Shown here one piece after another: positions 24,994 through 32,836 of a DNA stretch of 41,305 nt. The translations under genes were made by a program, and so were the position numbers. A model generated the notes under the pieces. That model saw only the letters and a program-made list of their open reading frames with translations, ran no database searches and had not been told where the DNA came from. Within the stretch, counting starts at the first letter, position 1. Every line of letters starts with the position of its first letter. The stretch is from MTP4 sp9310u. Lineage in GTDB: Archaea > Halobacteriota > Methanosarcinia > Methanosarcinales > Methanosarcinaceae. The stretch is from contig DAOUSW010000015.1 in NCBI GenBank assembly GCA_030627005.1, positions 1 through 41,305 of the forward strand, written 5' to 3'.

Positions 24994-25048
24994 ATTTACG
25001 AAGAATTTACGAAGAATTCACGGGCTTAAAATAAGGGATCGAAAAAAC

Positions 25049-26188
25049 ATGCAGTATGATTTTTACAAAAACCCCCTCTTCAGGGTCTACGCCGAAGTCG
25101 AGCACGGCAGAGTCCGGATGAAAACCAGCGGAGTCGCCTCCCCGATTATGAAAAGAGTGATGGCAGGAAACTTCGCCATCTTTGACGGGGAAAAGCCCGC
25201 GACAGTCGGGGAAAAGCAACTGATCTATTCCACCTGGATGCCTCCGATCCCGGGCTCCGGTTTTGAAAGGCTGGTAAAAAGCCAGCTCTCCGCCATGCTG
25301 GGGAAAATGGTCCCGGACCAGGTCACGATCTCCATTACCGAGGAATGCCCCAACAAATGCATCCACTGTGCCCTTCCGGATACAAAAAACCGGGCAAAGC
25401 TTTCTCCCGAAACCGTGATGGATGCCATCGACCAGATGCTTGAGATGGGCAGCACCTTCATAATCTTCGATGGGGGAGAACCCCTGACCTACCAGGGCCT
25501 CGAAGACCTGATCCACTACGTGGACCCGGAAAAAGCCATCACCGGCATGTTCACCTCTGGAGTCGGGCTGACCCCGGAAAAGGCAAGGAGCCTGAAAGAA
25601 GCCGGGCTTTATTCCCTGACTGTCAGCTTTGACAGCCCCTACGAAGAAAAGCACGATTACATAAGGGGCAGGAAAGGAGTCTTTAAAAGTGCCGTCGACG
25701 CAGTCAAAAACGGGCTTGAAGCCGGGCTGCTGGTCAACATCTACCTGGTCCTTTCCAGGGAAAACGTGGACGAACTTGACGAACTCTACACCCTTGCCGC
25801 CGAACTCGGCGCCCATGAACTCTCTTTTTACGAAATCGTCCCTACAGGCCGCTGGATGGAACACGCATCCGAAATCCTGACCCCGGCAGACCTTAAAAAA
25901 TTTGACGCTTTCGTGGCCAGGGCAAAAGAAAAGGAAGGCCCCAGAATTTTCCCCATACCCCAGGTAATGCGGACCACAGGCTGCATGGCCGGCAGGAAAT
26001 GGCTCCACATCACCCCCGAAGGAAACATCCTGCCCTGCGCCTGCATCCCGGTTCCTTACGGAAACGTCCATACCGATAAAATAAAAGATGTCTGGAAAAA
26101 GATCCGGGAAGACCCGGTTTACAACGCAGACTCCTGCCTCATGGGAAACCCGGAATTCAGGGAGAAGTACCTGAAAATATCGGAATGA
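25049..26188 (+). CDS. Radical SAM protein (SPASM-like C-terminus)
   Basis: This 379-residue protein has the radical SAM cluster motif CPNKCIHC (Cys 100, 104, 107) and the GGEPL motif (FDGGEPLTYQ, near 149). Downstream Cys occur in TTGCMAGRK, LPCACIP and DSCLMGN, which could bind a second Fe-S cluster as in SPASM/Twitch proteins. About 90 residues precede the cluster motif. The start is ATG 25049, after the stop of the GGR-family gene; the frame extends further upstream only inside that gene. Co-direction with UbiA and GGR-family genes suggests one pathway. The reaction is not known. A 404-codon frame on the opposite strand is a composition shadow. Confidence 0.85.
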   Translation: MQYDFYKNPLFRVYAEVEHGRVRMKTSGVASPIMKRVMAGNFAIFDGEKPATVGEKQLIYSTWMPPIPGSGFERLVKSQLSAMLGKMVPDQVTISITEECPNKCIHCALPDTKNRAKLSPETVMDAIDQMLEMGSTFIIFDGGEPLTYQGLEDLIHYVDPEKAITGMFTSGVGLTPEKARSLKEAGLYSLTVSFDSPYEEKHDYIRGRKGVFKSAVDAVKNGLEAGLLVNIYLVLSRENVDELDELYTLAAELGAHELSFYEIVPTGRWMEHASEILTPADLKKFDAFVARAKEKEGPRIFPIPQVMRTTGCMAGRKWLHITPEGNILPCACIPVPYGNVHTDKIKDVWKKIREDPVYNADSCLMGNPEFREKYLKISE

Positions 26189-26218
26189 GAAAAAGACTGG
26201 TGCAGAAAAGAAAGTGGA

Positions 26219-26253
26219 CAAAAAACCGGCCAGAATGAAACCCTGACCGGTTT
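26219..26253 (-). terminator. Terminator of the DUF2162-ExbB-DUF2149 operon
   Basis: On the minus strand AAACCGG (26253-26247) pairs with CCGGTTT (26229-26223), extended by a CAG/CTG pair past one mismatch. A T run (about 26225-26220) follows. Confidence 0.6.
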
Positions 26254-26279
26254 AGCAGGAAAAGTTGTCATAAAAATTG

Positions 26280-26654
26280 TCATCCGGAGGTTTCATTCTC
26301 CTCTTCTTCGCTTTCCGGGACATAGATCACCCTGCCGTCGGCCAGCCTGTAGGCTGTCCCCAGGGCTTCTCCTGTGCCCCCGCCTATATTGTCAGTCATG
26401 TTCAGGACTTCAATCGGCTGCCCTTTTTCCTTGATAATTATTTTCATGTCCTGGGCTCCCGGGTTTTTTACGATTGTGATATCCTCTTCGGGATTCAAGA
26501 GTTCGGGCAGCTGGTAAGACATGACCAGGGCAACGAGCAGGGCGACTGAAAAAACCATCGCCACATCGAAGAGGTTAGCAACTCCCGTCAACGGGTTCTG
26601 GTCTTCCGGGTCCTGCAGGAGCCCGGTTCGCCGATAACGTCTGCTTTTTCTCAT
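26280..26654 (-). CDS. DUF2149 membrane protein (ExbD/TolR-like topology)
   Basis: This 124-residue protein has a basic N-terminus (RRYRR), an Asp at residue 30 (ANLFDVAMVF) at the mouth of a single membrane helix (about 31-47), and a soluble C-domain ending in a Glu-rich tail. The Asp plus helix pattern is like the proton-channel residue of ExbD, TolR and MotB. The gene lies directly behind an ExbB/TolQ/MotA-type gene and overlaps it by 80 bases. The start ATG 26654 has a good GGAGG site and the N-terminal pattern fits the family, so the long overlap seems real. The pair probably forms a proton-driven stator. The DUF2149 name is from memory. Confidence 0.8.
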   Translation of the reverse strand: MRKSRRYRRTGLLQDPEDQNPLTGVANLFDVAMVFSVALLVALVMSYQLPELLNPEEDITIVKNPGAQDMKIIIKEKGQPIEVLNMTDNIGGGTGEALGTAYRLADGRVIYVPESEEEENETSG

Positions 26655-27351
26655 GTATTTCTTCCTCCGCAGCCATAGATGGGGTTAGCCCGTCTTGCAC
26701 GATTCTTTTTCCATCCTCTGAGAGTTCCTTGAAGCTCTCTTCCAGGGCATCCAGGATGTAATCAATGTCTGACATATCCTCCCAGTACCAGCGCCTCCGG
26801 ACCTGGGTCAGGACATACCCGATGCTCCCGGCAAACAGCCCGACAACGGTAGTTGCAAAGGCAATCATCAGGTTGTTTGCAAGGGTGGCAATGTCCCCCT
26901 GTGAGAGGCCGATAAGGGCAGGACCGAGCGGGATCAGGGTACCCATTAGCCCCAGCATGGGAGAAATGGTAGCCAGGATTTTTGTCTTTTCGAGCTGCCC
27001 GGACATCCGTATCTCATATTCGGCTGCCAGCTTTTCGATTGCAGAAAACCGCTTTTGCTCAAGGTAAGGGGCAGCGTCCCTGGAAAAGGAAGCAACCATC
27101 CGGTTCTGCCTGCTTTCCAGGAGGAGATTTGAGGCTTCCCTGAACCCCGAACTTTTCACCATTTCCCGGAGCTGCATGCAGTCTTCGTCCAGTTTCCGGG
27201 CACTCCTGTGCCTTTTTGAATACTCTGACAAAAATTCCCCTATCAGGCCCAGAGAAGAAAGGACCAGCAGGAGCAGGACTATTATCACCGGATAGAGCAA
27301 AGCTGACGAAAAAGTATACATTATGCTGAAAAGGGGGCCTGCTATGCTCAT
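26575..27351 (-). CDS. MotA/TolQ/ExbB-family proton channel protein
   Basis: This 258-residue protein has an N-terminal membrane helix (about 14-36), a cytoplasmic helical domain (40-130), and two further helices (about 128-150 and 165-190). The family signature KTKILATISPMLGLMGTLIPL and an AFATTVVGLFAGSIGYVL helix are clear. Such proteins form pentameric rings around an ExbD-type dimer and convert proton or sodium flow to mechanical work. The ATG of this gene overlaps the TGA of the DUF2162 gene (ATGA), and its 3' end overlaps the DUF2149 gene by 80 bases. The last 40 residues (Ala/Pro/Gly-rich) lie in that overlap. Confidence 0.88.
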   Translation of the reverse strand: MSIAGPLFSIMYTFSSALLYPVIIVLLLLVLSSLGLIGEFLSEYSKRHRSARKLDEDCMQLREMVKSSGFREASNLLLESRQNRMVASFSRDAAPYLEQKRFSAIEKLAAEYEIRMSGQLEKTKILATISPMLGLMGTLIPLGPALIGLSQGDIATLANNLMIAFATTVVGLFAGSIGYVLTQVRRRWYWEDMSDIDYILDALEESFKELSEDGKRIVQDGLTPSMAAEEEIHEKKQTLSANRAPAGPGRPEPVDGSC

Positions 27352-28025
27352 TGATTAGACCTCACATGTCCCAGCAAGAACCCGCCCAGAACTACCACTG
27401 CGGAAAAGGAAAGAGGAACAATCCCCACCCCGTCTCCCGAGAGGGCTACCAGGTTCAGCTGTTTTGTTTTCATGTAAGAGGGAATGATCATGGCTCCGAG
27501 CAGATAGTAGATACCAAGGAGCAGCATTACGCTTCCCAGGCTCTCGGGGGTTTTTCCGAGTCTCTTGAACCCGAAAGAAGAAACCAGGACCGAGATGCAA
27601 AAGACAGTCCCTACAAGCAGCCCGATTTTCAGCCCGCTGAGCCCAAGGCTGGCTGCGAGGAGCATACAGCAAAAAGTCAGGGCTGCAAGGCAGACCGGGC
27701 AGGGCATGGAAAGGACAAGAAAAGTGTGCCCTGAAACATCCCTCCCGGCGTTCCACTTCTTCTGGGTATATATCCCGGTTCCGATAAGGAGCAGGGAAAG
27801 CAGGATATGAACCCCCAGCCCAAGCCCGGAAATTTTCTCAAAACTTTCCATGCTGAAATTTCCCACAATGCTTCCCACCAGCACAGAGAGCAAGAAATAA
27901 CAGCCTGCAACCGCAATTATTTTTCGAGGCCCTGCATTTGAAAAGCCGCATCCAAGTCCGGTTTTAATCCCAAAGATAAAAATCGCGATTAAGATGCCGA
28001 TAACTGTTAACACCGTTGGATTCAT
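27348..28025 (-). CDS. DUF2162-like multi-pass membrane protein (predicted transporter)
   Basis: This 225-residue protein has about six to seven membrane helices. The first helix carries GIKTGLGCGFSNAG and the third segment the Cys-rich MPCPVCLAALTFCCMLL, a CxxC and CC pattern suitable for metal or thiol chemistry. I recall this as a DUF2162 'predicted transporter' found with ExbB and DUF2149 genes in methanogens. It is the first gene of a tightly overlapping three-gene operon, so the motor pair probably energises or gates this protein or its partner. The substrate is unknown; metal or cofactor uptake is a guess. A possible promoter lies at about 28055-28100. Confidence 0.75.
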   Translation of the reverse strand: MNPTVLTVIGILIAIFIFGIKTGLGCGFSNAGPRKIIAVAGCYFLLSVLVGSIVGNFSMESFEKISGLGLGVHILLSLLLIGTGIYTQKKWNAGRDVSGHTFLVLSMPCPVCLAALTFCCMLLAASLGLSGLKIGLLVGTVFCISVLVSSFGFKRLGKTPESLGSVMLLLGIYYLLGAMIIPSYMKTKQLNLVALSGDGVGIVPLSFSAVVVLGGFLLGHVRSNQ

Positions 28026-28160
28026 AAGTAACCAAGTAGAAGTAATACCAATTAAGATATTTAAAGATGATTAGTTTAATCAATTATAAATTTATATCAG
28101 ATCGTAAGTATAAATATCAATAATATTGATAAGATCCTTAAAAACAAGTAATAAAGTCTG

Positions 28161-28242
28161 AGAGGAGAAAGAGACAGAAAAGGGAAAAACACGGAGAGGA
28201 GAAAGAGGCAGAAAAGGGAAAAACACGGAGAGGAGAAAAACC
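28161..28242. repeat. 34-bp purine-rich tandem repeat, about 2.4 copies
   Basis: Copies lie at 28161-28194 and 28195-28228 (one difference) with a partial copy from 28229. On the plus strand the unit is almost all purine. Confidence 0.85.
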
Positions 28243-28276
28243 AGGAAAAAACCAGAGCTAAACCCTGCGAATGCAA

Positions 28277-28313
28277 CAGGAAAAAGGAAGGGCAGGTTAA
28301 AAGAATAACCTGC
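28277..28313 (-). terminator. Terminator of the serB/coiled-coil operon
   Basis: On the minus strand GCAGGTTA (28313-28306) and TAACCTGC (28299-28292) form an 8-bp stem with a 6-base loop, followed by a pyrimidine run rich in T (about 28290-28277). Confidence 0.65.
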
Positions 28314-28369
28314 ACACAACGGAAATTAAAGATCTTTAGGCGATGTGAATCTTTTCCGTAATCTGGAAT

Positions 28370-29224
28370 TTAAAGGCCAGATCTCTGGAGAGCCATGAGG
28401 TCTTCAGTGGTAAGCTTGGCTCCACCCTTGAATTTTTCAAAGATGTCCTTAGCATCTTTCTGGAGTTCAGCCTTTGCCGGGCGACCTTTGCCGTCCTTGT
28501 CCTTCTTCTTAAGCTTGAAAACTTCCTTATCAATTTCCCGAATTTCTTTCTGGGCATTGATGAAAATCTTGTGCTGCTCGTCAGCTGCTTCCTGGGCTTT
28601 AACGAAATCCTTGTGAGCGATGTCCGACTCTGCCCTGGTCCTGTCAGCTTCCTTGAAGGCGGTAATCATCTTCTCATGGAATTCCTGGGCCTGCTTTGCA
28701 TACTCTGCCAGTTCCGTGTGGTACTCCGAAGCTTCGTCCCTGATTTGCTGAGCTTCATCAAGGATGTCCTTCAGTTCAACGTTGTTCTCGAGCTGAACCT
28801 TCTTAACATGATACTGCTTCTGGAGCTGAGTGATCTTGCCAACGAGTTCCCTCTCTTTGCTTGTGCTCAGCACTTCGGTCTGCTGGGCGAACTCAAGCCG
28901 GTCGATGTCCTTTCGGAGCATTTTGATAGAGGGACCGCCCATATTGTTCTGCTTTCGGATAGAGTCTGCCTTTGCAAACAGTTCGTTTGCCTTAGCATTG
29001 GTATCGTCACGCTTATTCTTGTATTCGCTGACTTTTTCGTTGATCTCATCCCTGGAATCTTTGAGTTCCTGGGCTTCATTAATGAGATCCTTGGTCTTCT
29101 TGTTCAGCTCATTCCTCTTAGCTGCAAGAGCGCTGGCTTCCGCATTTAAGGTATTTCTCTTTTCTTTGGATTCTTCAGAAATAGCCTTTAAATCGGTTCT
29201 TTTTTTCTGTAATTCTTTAAGCAT
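28370..29224 (-). CDS. COG1340-type archaeal coiled-coil protein
   Basis: This 284-residue, highly charged protein is almost entirely helical. Long coiled coils are seen at about 1-92 and 103-245, broken by an NNMGGPSIKMLRKDIDRLE hinge that is typical of the COG1340 archaeal family. The C-terminus (GRPAKAELQKDAKDIFEKFKGGAKLTTEDLMALQ) is a small separate region. No enzyme motif is present and the function is unknown; a structural or tethering role is possible. It follows serB after 49 bases on the same strand, and the two are probably one transcript ending in the hairpin at 28277-28313. Confidence 0.8.
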   Translation of the reverse strand: MLKELQKKRTDLKAISEESKEKRNTLNAEASALAAKRNELNKKTKDLINEAQELKDSRDEINEKVSEYKNKRDDTNAKANELFAKADSIRKQNNMGGPSIKMLRKDIDRLEFAQQTEVLSTSKERELVGKITQLQKQYHVKKVQLENNVELKDILDEAQQIRDEASEYHTELAEYAKQAQEFHEKMITAFKEADRTRAESDIAHKDFVKAQEAADEQHKIFINAQKEIREIDKEVFKLKKKDKDGKGRPAKAELQKDAKDIFEKFKGGAKLTTEDLMALQRSGL

Positions 29225-29273
29225 CTCTTATTGTGCCTCCCGGTCCAGCAAAAAAGCTGGCATTTTAATAGTT

Positions 29274-29978
29274 TTACTGTTCGATGTCGACATGCTGTGC
29301 CTGATTATGAAATAAATGAGAAAGAGATCCAAGGACAGGGATCAATGCTGTGAGGTCTTTTTTTGTAATGACCACATCCGCATATTCCCTCAGGATTGGT
29401 TTGGGATTGAAAGCTATTGAAAAACCTGCCCGTTCAAAGACGCAGGCATCATTCGCGCCGTCCCCGACGACTACACACTGTTCGGGCCAGACCCCATTTC
29501 TGCGGGCCAATTCCTCAAGCACTTTCGCCTTGGAATTACCTTCTGTCAGGGGGCCGACTACCTCTCCGGTGAAATAGCCATCTTTCACGAGCAATTCGTT
29601 GGAAACCACGAAATCAATATCAAGAGCTTTGCCAAATTTATCAGCAGAGATTGTAAATCCACCGGAAACCATTGCGGTTTTGTAACCCAGTTCCTTGACA
29701 TACTTGATCAGTTCCACTGCACCCGGCATAAAGGGGATCTGGTCCACAGCAGCCTGTGCAGTTTCCAGAGAGAGGCCTTTGAGGAGGCTAACCCTCTCGA
29801 AAAGCGCCCGTCCAAAATCAAGGTCTCCGCTCATCGCTCTCTTCGTAATCTCCTCCACCTTGCTTACAACACCTGCGGCCCTGGCGAGCTCATCGATGGT
29901 CTCAGCGTCGATAAGGGTGCTATCCATATCAAAAACAATTAGTTTATTTTCAGTGGAATTATGCATAGGACAGTTCAC
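29274..29978 (-). CDS. serB: Phosphoserine phosphatase
   Basis: This HAD-family enzyme of about 234 residues makes serine from phosphoserine. Motif I is DMDSTLID (about 17-24), motif II is SGGF (near 105) and motif III with the metal Asp pair is VVGDGANDACVF (near 174). The active-site cap segment includes FGRALFERVSLLKG. No ACT domain is present. Translation may start at GTG 29978 or ATG 29966; neither has a strong ribosome site, and a TATA-like stretch near 30000-30012 suggests a very short leader. The coiled-coil gene follows in the same direction. Confidence 0.92.
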   Translation of the reverse strand: MNCPMHNSTENKLIVFDMDSTLIDAETIDELARAAGVVSKVEEITKRAMSGDLDFGRALFERVSLLKGLSLETAQAAVDQIPFMPGAVELIKYVKELGYKTAMVSGGFTISADKFGKALDIDFVVSNELLVKDGYFTGEVVGPLTEGNSKAKVLEELARRNGVWPEQCVVVGDGANDACVFERAGFSIAFNPKPILREYADVVITKKDLTALIPVLGSLSHLFHNQAQHVDIEQ

Positions 29979-30389
29979 TCAATCAAAACCTGGACCCGAA
30001 TGTTATAGATATTGTACCGGGATAATTTCCCGAAAAAGGGCAGTTCTGCCCGGTGCACCAAATTTAAAGGTACCCCCGCAGATTAATGTAATATGCTTGC
30101 CCTGACATTTAAGCCCACCAATGGAAAAGTTATTTCAAATTATAATGTGGGTTTCGTAGAAAAACAAAACCACAAAACAACAGCATTGATGTCAACGTTT
30201 TTGACTGAAATAAATCACATCCCTTTTAAGCTTTTCGGAGGATGAGGGTAATGTGTTGAATAATCATTATAAATATAGGGGATAATTATAAAATATGTTC
30301 AATGAGTAGATAATATTGCCAAAAGGATTATAAACCCTTTGGGAATTCCAATATTTGAATAAAAAAGGTCAACACAGGACTCTGTAAAA
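29979..30389. other. 411-base divergent spacer between serB and mtd
   Basis: No gene is seen. The left part holds the minus-strand serB promoter. On the plus strand ATTATAAAT (30266-30274) and AATTATAAAA (30284-30293) are two TATA-like boxes for mtd that predict leaders of about 70-95 bases. The middle (30060-30240) is AT-rich with no recognisable element. Confidence 0.55.
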
Positions 30390-31220
30390 ATGGTCAACAT
30401 AGGATTCATAAAAATGGGAAACCTGGGAATGAGCCAGGTTATCAACCTTATCCAGGATGAAATTGCAGCTCGAGAGGGAATCACCGTCCGCGTTTGCGGG
30501 ACAGGCGCTAAGATGGGCCCCGACGATGCCGCATACACCGAGAGCTTCAAGCAGTGGGATGCGGACTTTGTGGTCATCATCAGCCCGAATGCTGCCGCCC
30601 CCGGCCCGACTGCAGCTCGCGAGCTCTGGAAAGACAAGCCCTGCATCGTGGTTTCTGACGGTCCAACAAAGAAGGACGCCCGCCAGGCCCTTGAAGACGA
30701 AGGCTTCGGATACATTATCCTCCCGGTAGACCCCCTTATAGGAGCAAAAAGGGAATTCCTCGACCCCGTGGAGATGGCATCCTTCAACGCTGACGCAATG
30801 AAAGTGCTTTCCCTTTGCGGCGTTGTGAGACTCATCCAGGAAGAACTCGACAAGGTAACCGACCAGGTGAACACAGGCAAGTCCGGAAAGGAACTTGAAC
30901 TCCCCCGCATTTTCGCAAAACCCGAGAAATGTGTGGAACACGGAGGCTTTACAAATCCCTATGCAAAAGCTAAGGCTCTTGCTGCCCTGCACATGGCTGA
31001 AAAAGTCGCACAGGTCAACTTCCCTGCCTGCTTCATGTTAAAGGACATTGAACAGGTGTGCCTTGCAACCGCAACAGGCCACGAAATCATGGGAGCCGCA
31101 GCAGTTCTGGCAACCCAGGCAAGAGAAATTGAAAAATCCAACGACACAGTCTTCAGGCAGCCTCACGCAAAGGATGGAACCCTGCTTACAAAAACAAAGT
31201 TATATGAAAAACCCCAGTAA
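30390..31220 (+). CDS. mtd: F420-dependent methylenetetrahydromethanopterin dehydrogenase
   Basis: This 276-residue cytosolic enzyme of the C1 pathway interconverts methylene- and methenyl-tetrahydromethanopterin with coenzyme F420. The family is recognised by its highly conserved N-terminus (MVNIGFIKMGNLGMSQVINL), the VCGTGAKMGPDDA loop, IISPNAAAPGPTAAREL, and the PCIVVSDGPTKKD and C-terminal TGHEIMGAAA regions. Its length is typical. It is a single-gene transcript with two candidate Box A elements and a large downstream hairpin terminator. The ribosome site (AGGAC about 14 bases upstream) is poor for so important a gene. Confidence 0.97.
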   Translation: MVNIGFIKMGNLGMSQVINLIQDEIAAREGITVRVCGTGAKMGPDDAAYTESFKQWDADFVVIISPNAAAPGPTAARELWKDKPCIVVSDGPTKKDARQALEDEGFGYIILPVDPLIGAKREFLDPVEMASFNADAMKVLSLCGVVRLIQEELDKVTDQVNTGKSGKELELPRIFAKPEKCVEHGGFTNPYAKAKALAALHMAEKVAQVNFPACFMLKDIEQVCLATATGHEIMGAAAVLATQAREIEKSNDTVFRQPHAKDGTLLTKTKLYEKPQ

Positions 31221-31260
31221 ACCGGAAAACAACATTTTCGGCCCTGGGATCGGAATATTA

Positions 31261-31333
31261 ATTGGAGGAACCAAAGGAACTGTCCCTGAAAAAAGCAGGG
31301 GACATATCCCTCCAATAATACATATCTTTTTTT
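31261..31333 (+). terminator. Nested hairpin terminator of mtd
   Basis: ATTGGAGG (31261-31268) pairs with CCTCCAAT (31309-31316). Inside it TGTCCCTG (31281-31288) pairs with CAGGGGACA (31296-31304) with one bulged G. A seven-T run follows near 31327-31333. Confidence 0.7.
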
Positions 31334-31365
31334 GCTTCTTTATCGGGAAATCTCCGGAGCCCTGT

Positions 31366-31758
31366 TTATTTCATCAGCTTTCTTGCTTCTTCGACTTCTT
31401 CTAGCACATCAGGGTATCCCCTGAAAACATCGGAAAGATCAAGGGTAGCCAGCAGGTCCACAATCCCGATCGCCGCAATTGCCTTTCCGTCCTTCGAGCG
31501 GATAGGAGCAACAACCACGTGTTTTCCCCTGTACACGCCATCCCTCGGGACCCCGTGCATAACTTTGTTGGTCCTGAGTACCTCTTCGAGTATGGGCCCG
31601 GTGTATTCCCTGTCAAGGACCTTTCCCCTTTCCATTCGCAGCCCCTTTCGCTTGAGGCTTCGGATAGTGGTGGGAAGACCCAGCAGGGAATGTACCGCAC
31701 ATGCTATTGTCACGAGGTCATCAGGCCCCGAATCTTCGGATATAGATAAGGAAGTAAT
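31366..31758 (-). CDS. DUF2111-like methanogen protein
   Basis: This is a protein of about 130 residues I recognise as DUF2111-like, a family seen mainly in methanogens with no known function. The core reads GPILEEVLRTNKVMHGVPRDGVYRGKHVVVAPIRSKDGKAIAAIGIVDL, a PAS/GAF-like beta pattern that could bind a small ligand. The first usual start in the frame is GTG 31713, which has no ribosome site. A perfect GGAGGTGA lies upstream with an in-frame ATT at 31758 four bases after it, so I placed the start there. The added residues include SEDSGPDDLVTIACAVHS, which reads as normal coding sequence. It is convergent with mtd. Confidence 0.65.
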   Translation of the reverse strand: MTSLSISEDSGPDDLVTIACAVHSLLGLPTTIRSLKRKGLRMERGKVLDREYTGPILEEVLRTNKVMHGVPRDGVYRGKHVVVAPIRSKDGKAIAAIGIVDLLATLDLSDVFRGYPDVLEEVEEARKLMK

Positions 31759-31762
31759 ACTC

Positions 31763-31770
31763 TCACCTCC
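31763..31770 (-). promoter_or_regulatory. Strong ribosome site pointing at a non-standard start
   Basis: GGAGGTGA on the minus strand (31770-31763) matches the full anti-Shine-Dalgarno. The only in-frame codon at proper distance is ATT (31758-31756); no ATG, GTG or TTG in this frame lies between it and GTG 31713. Confidence 0.6.
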
Positions 31771-31916
31771 TAAGGTATTTTGACCGTTCTGAATTTAACC
31801 GTTCTGAATTAAACAGATCTGAATTTAAAAGGCCGGAGATATTTCAGCAGGAAAATAAAAAGCTGAACCCCGACACCCAACCCCATATATAAGGTATTTT
31901 TTCAAAGAATATATAG

Positions 31917-32594
31917 TCACTCCTCATTTTCCAGCGCTTCGGCTTCGAGTGCTTTTATAAGTGCCTGCTTATGCAGTTCTCCGGACTCGTGAATTCCGCC
32001 CATTTCGCCCCGGATAGCCCGGCAGGGGTATTGCTGGACGAGAAGCCCTGCTTTCGGAGGGGCATCTTTTACGGGCACGCCCACAAGCTCCTTTGCCATG
32101 TGCCAGGTGCTTCCGCAGGGAGCCCCTTTCAGGACCTCGACCTTTGCTATTTTTCCATCCCTGGTTTTTACTTTGAGAACGGGGACGCCGAAAATTTCCG
32201 CAAAAGGGGCATTAGCTGGATTTGCCTCAAGAGTACAGCAGATCTCGTCAACTTCAATGCTCATCCCGGATTTCTCGGAAATCTGTTCAAGTTCGGGAAT
32301 AGACGCCCTTGAAGGACCCCCGGGAACAATGAGGACGCGGACCCCGCCCTCTGCCGCAAGTCGGGCGATCGCAGAGGTAAGGTCAGGATGCAGGGAATAG
32401 GTAACAACTATCTCTGCGGAAAAGACACTCAGGTCAAAATTTAGATTTTCCAGAAATTCATCAGGTTCCTCGATAAAAACAGGCAGGAACTCAGGCAGGT
32501 CGGCAGAGACAACCGAGAAGTCGCTATGCTCCCCGATAGTTTCAATTAGCCGGTGCCCGTACTTACCCCGTGTAATAACTCCGATTAGTTTCAT
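31917..32594 (-). CDS. DUF166-family protein
   Basis: This 225-residue protein fits the archaeal DUF166 family (COG1810), sometimes annotated as an archaeal thymidylate synthase without firm proof. Visible features are an N-terminal Rossmann-like start (MKLIGVITRGKYGHRLIET), LIVPGGPSRAS (near 100), a CCTLE segment, and the Cys motif GAPCGSTWHMAKEL (near 160) with a later YPCRAIRG. Two conserved Cys-containing motifs suggest metal or Fe-S binding. The gene is divergent from tmk, thymidylate kinase, which fits the old TMP hypothesis but proves nothing. Box A about 28 bases before the ATG and no ribosome site indicate a leaderless mRNA. Confidence 0.8.
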   Translation of the reverse strand: MKLIGVITRGKYGHRLIETIGEHSDFSVVSADLPEFLPVFIEEPDEFLENLNFDLSVFSAEIVVTYSLHPDLTSAIARLAAEGGVRVLIVPGGPSRASIPELEQISEKSGMSIEVDEICCTLEANPANAPFAEIFGVPVLKVKTRDGKIAKVEVLKGAPCGSTWHMAKELVGVPVKDAPPKAGLLVQQYPCRAIRGEMGGIHESGELHKQALIKALEAEALENEE

Positions 32595-32618
32595 TACTGT
32601 AAGTTATTTTTGATATTG

Positions 32619-32626
32619 TATATATA
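32619..32626 (-). promoter_or_regulatory. Box A of the DUF166 gene; probable leaderless mRNA
   Basis: TATATATA is centred 28 bases before the ATG at 32594 on the minus strand and no Shine-Dalgarno intervenes. Confidence 0.55.
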
Positions 32627-32748
32627 GGTACTTATTTTAGATAAGGAAACAGGGATCTGGCAACATGTGCCAGGCAGAAAAACGGGAGCTCTTGCCCTGA
32701 AAAGCGCAACCAGGTCTTCAGGCATTTCCGGAAAAAGTCAGAACATGG

Positions 32749-32758
32749 ATTATATATA
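32749..32758 (+). promoter_or_regulatory. Box A of tmk
   Basis: ATTATATATA lies about 80 bases before the tmk ATG and predicts a leader of about 55-60 bases. Confidence 0.5.
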
Positions 32759-32836
32759 GGCTGAGTACGTTTCAGTAAAAAACCCAGGCAATAAAAATCC
32801 TGTAAAAGATGAGTAAAAAAGAAAACGGCGGTCCGT

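Larger units (their letters stand above)
28026..28369. other. 344-base spacer: promoter region, tandem repeat, terminator
   Basis: The minus-strand promoter of the ExbB operon is probably in the AT-rich 28055-28100 segment, which has an imperfect GATTA/TAATC palindrome at 28067-28079. A 34-bp tandem repeat fills 28161-28242 and a terminator of the coiled-coil gene lies at 28277-28313. Short frames here come from the repeat. Confidence 0.55.

Noticed and set aside
25007..26221. 404-codon frame opposite the radical SAM gene
   Set aside because: A composition shadow of the real gene. The plus-strand product has clear radical SAM motifs and the minus product has none.
28092..28319. Two overlapping hydrophobic frames on the minus strand
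   Set aside because: They come from the purine-rich 34-bp repeat and differ only in register.
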